Assembly: GCF_000003855.2 (NCBI RefSeq)
Contig: NW_003101670.1
Location: forward strand, 210,841-274,840
From: Blastomyces gilchristii SLH14081
Taxonomy: Eukaryota; Ascomycota; Eurotiomycetes; Onygenales; Ajellomycetaceae
Length of the DNA: 64,000 nt
Reading direction: 5' to 3'
Under the pieces are notes generated by a model, which did no database searches, was not told the origin of the DNA, and worked only from the letters and a program-made list of their open reading frames with translations. This document shows, in pieces, positions 63,144-64,000 of the stretch. Every line of letters begins with the position of its first letter. The stretch's first letter is position 1. A program made the translations under genes and the position numbers.

Positions 63144-64000
63144 GCTCTCAAAGGAGAACAAGACCAGGTTGAACGGAGGAGGAGTATGTATTAAGATCAA
63201 GGAGGTTCCGGAAGATATGGAAGCCGGCGGAGCTCAGCGGGATCAGAGAGAGGCCAGCTCTCCGCCGAGAAGAGTCGTTTAAACCCGTAGAGTCAAAACC
63301 ATTGGTGGGATTGAGACCAGTTTTATCACGGCGTACCGAGGTACCCGAGGAGTTTCCTCTTTGGGGAATCGATTCGAAACGCTCTCTCTGTAGGAGAAAA
63401 GAGTAACGACGGCGGTTTGAGCGGAATGGCGCAGGGATAGAAGAAGAAGAAGAAGAAGAAGAAGAGAACAGCTTAGATAAATGGAAGTCTACATAGAAGA
63501 ACGGTGTAGAAATAATTGGGAGCCAGTTAGCGGAAAGATGATACAAGAATAGTGGCTTTAGTTCACCTTTCAAGAGTGAAACCAAGGAAGGCGGAAGAGG
63601 GTGACGCCGAACTCACGGTCTCGAAGTTTACAGGGAAGATGTGGCCGTATGGGGGTGATCAACTCTCATGCGGGGGGGGGGGTGGGGGAGGCTATGCAGT
63701 CAAGCAGCATTTAATGAGAGAGTGGCCAAAGGGCTGCGGCGGAGATGCATCAAAATGCTCTGCTGCGGCGAAGATACCCAGATACAGGTACCTAAGGTAG
63801 ATAGGGAGGAAGACGGGCGTATAAAGAAAGTGAGGCAGACGGAACAAGGAAAAAGAAACACAAGAAGGAAAAGCGATCGGCGAGAAAATCGAGAAGTGAA
63901 ACGAGGAAGAAATAATAGAAAACAAGAGGAAGAAGAAGAAGATGAAGATGAAGAAGAAGAGGTAGAAGCGGGCTGACGGGACAGCTTGTCGTTCAGTCCC
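63144..64000. other. Upstream region of the DUF1765 gene
   Basis: Presumed 5' UTR and promoter read leftward. Contains a GAA microsatellite (63440-63466; CTT on the sense strand), an 11-G run at 63672-63682 and a strongly purine-rich tract (about 63790-63972) ending in GAAGAAGATGAAGATGAAG repeats. CT-rich tracts on the coding strand are common in fungal promoters. No second gene is supported up to the window end. Confidence 0.5.
63440..63466. repeat. (GAA)n microsatellite upstream of DUF1765 gene
   Basis: Eight or nine GAA units about 300 bp upstream of the chosen start codon, probably in the 5' UTR or promoter. Confidence 0.85.

Noticed and set aside
63552..63976. Plus-strand frames at the right end, Gly- and Glu-rich
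   Set aside because: Driven by the G-run and purine-rich tract upstream of the DUF1765 gene. No conserved features.
1..64000. CRISPR arrays, phage genes, rRNA, telomere repeats
   Set aside because: None seen. Tandem patterns are microsatellites or transposon repeats, and the window is eukaryotic.

Overview
This window looks like part of a filamentous ascomycete genome with a two-compartment (isochore) structure. The right end carries two ordinary genes with short fungal introns (about 50-90 nt). Their motifs match Eurotiomycete versions of AIM21 and of the DUF1765 family. The left 52.9 kb is an AT-rich island made almost only of decayed transposable elements. Long gypsy-packed AT-rich isochores of this kind are known from Onygenales such as Blastomyces. 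That placement is an inference, because no species marker is present.

Positions 1-52925 (repeat island): the stack can be resolved by target-site duplications (TSDs). Three copies of a Ty3/gypsy chromovirus family with 309-bp LTRs (called G1 here) lie at 1-5334 (minus, cut by the window edge), 13459-19179 (minus, TSD GAAGT) and 26222-32417 (plus, TSD ATTAT). Two copies of a second gypsy family with short LTRs of 167-176 bp (G2) lie at 19412-33924 and 36768-52925, both minus. A third chromovirus with 533-bp LTRs (G3) lies at 43666-51465 (minus, TSD TATAA) inside the second G2 copy. The oldest layer is a Tad1-like LINE (minus) split into three pieces (33925-about 34800, 19180-19411, about 7977-13458) by a G2 and a G1 insertion. 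Three copies of a 506-bp hAT-like MITE, a decayed PIF1-like helicase (5335-about 6500), a tRNA-like Pol III block (35480-35560) and a 100-base assembly gap complete the island. All coding regions in it are riddled with stops from C-to-T type mutation. CG, CC and GG dinucleotides are almost gone while CA and TG persist, so this is a genome-defence-like signature that differs from the classic CpA-biased RIP of Neurospora.

Positions 52926-64000 (gene compartment): base composition changes abruptly at the outer end of the G2 LTR. AIM21 (plus, 54290-57508), an actin-patch regulator, converges on a DUF1765 protein gene (minus, 59536-63143) across about 2 kb of non-coding DNA. AIM21 as given has a tight cluster of frame breaks at 55906-55973 in short homopolymers, which is either assembly error or a recent lesion. 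The DUF1765 gene assembles cleanly into three exons and 1160 codons.

I see no CRISPR, prophage, secondary-metabolite cluster or rRNA. The least explained items are a cysteine-rich reading frame antisense to pol in both G2 copies, a 1.5-kb extra block in G3, and the little-mutated 34.8-35.56 kb block.
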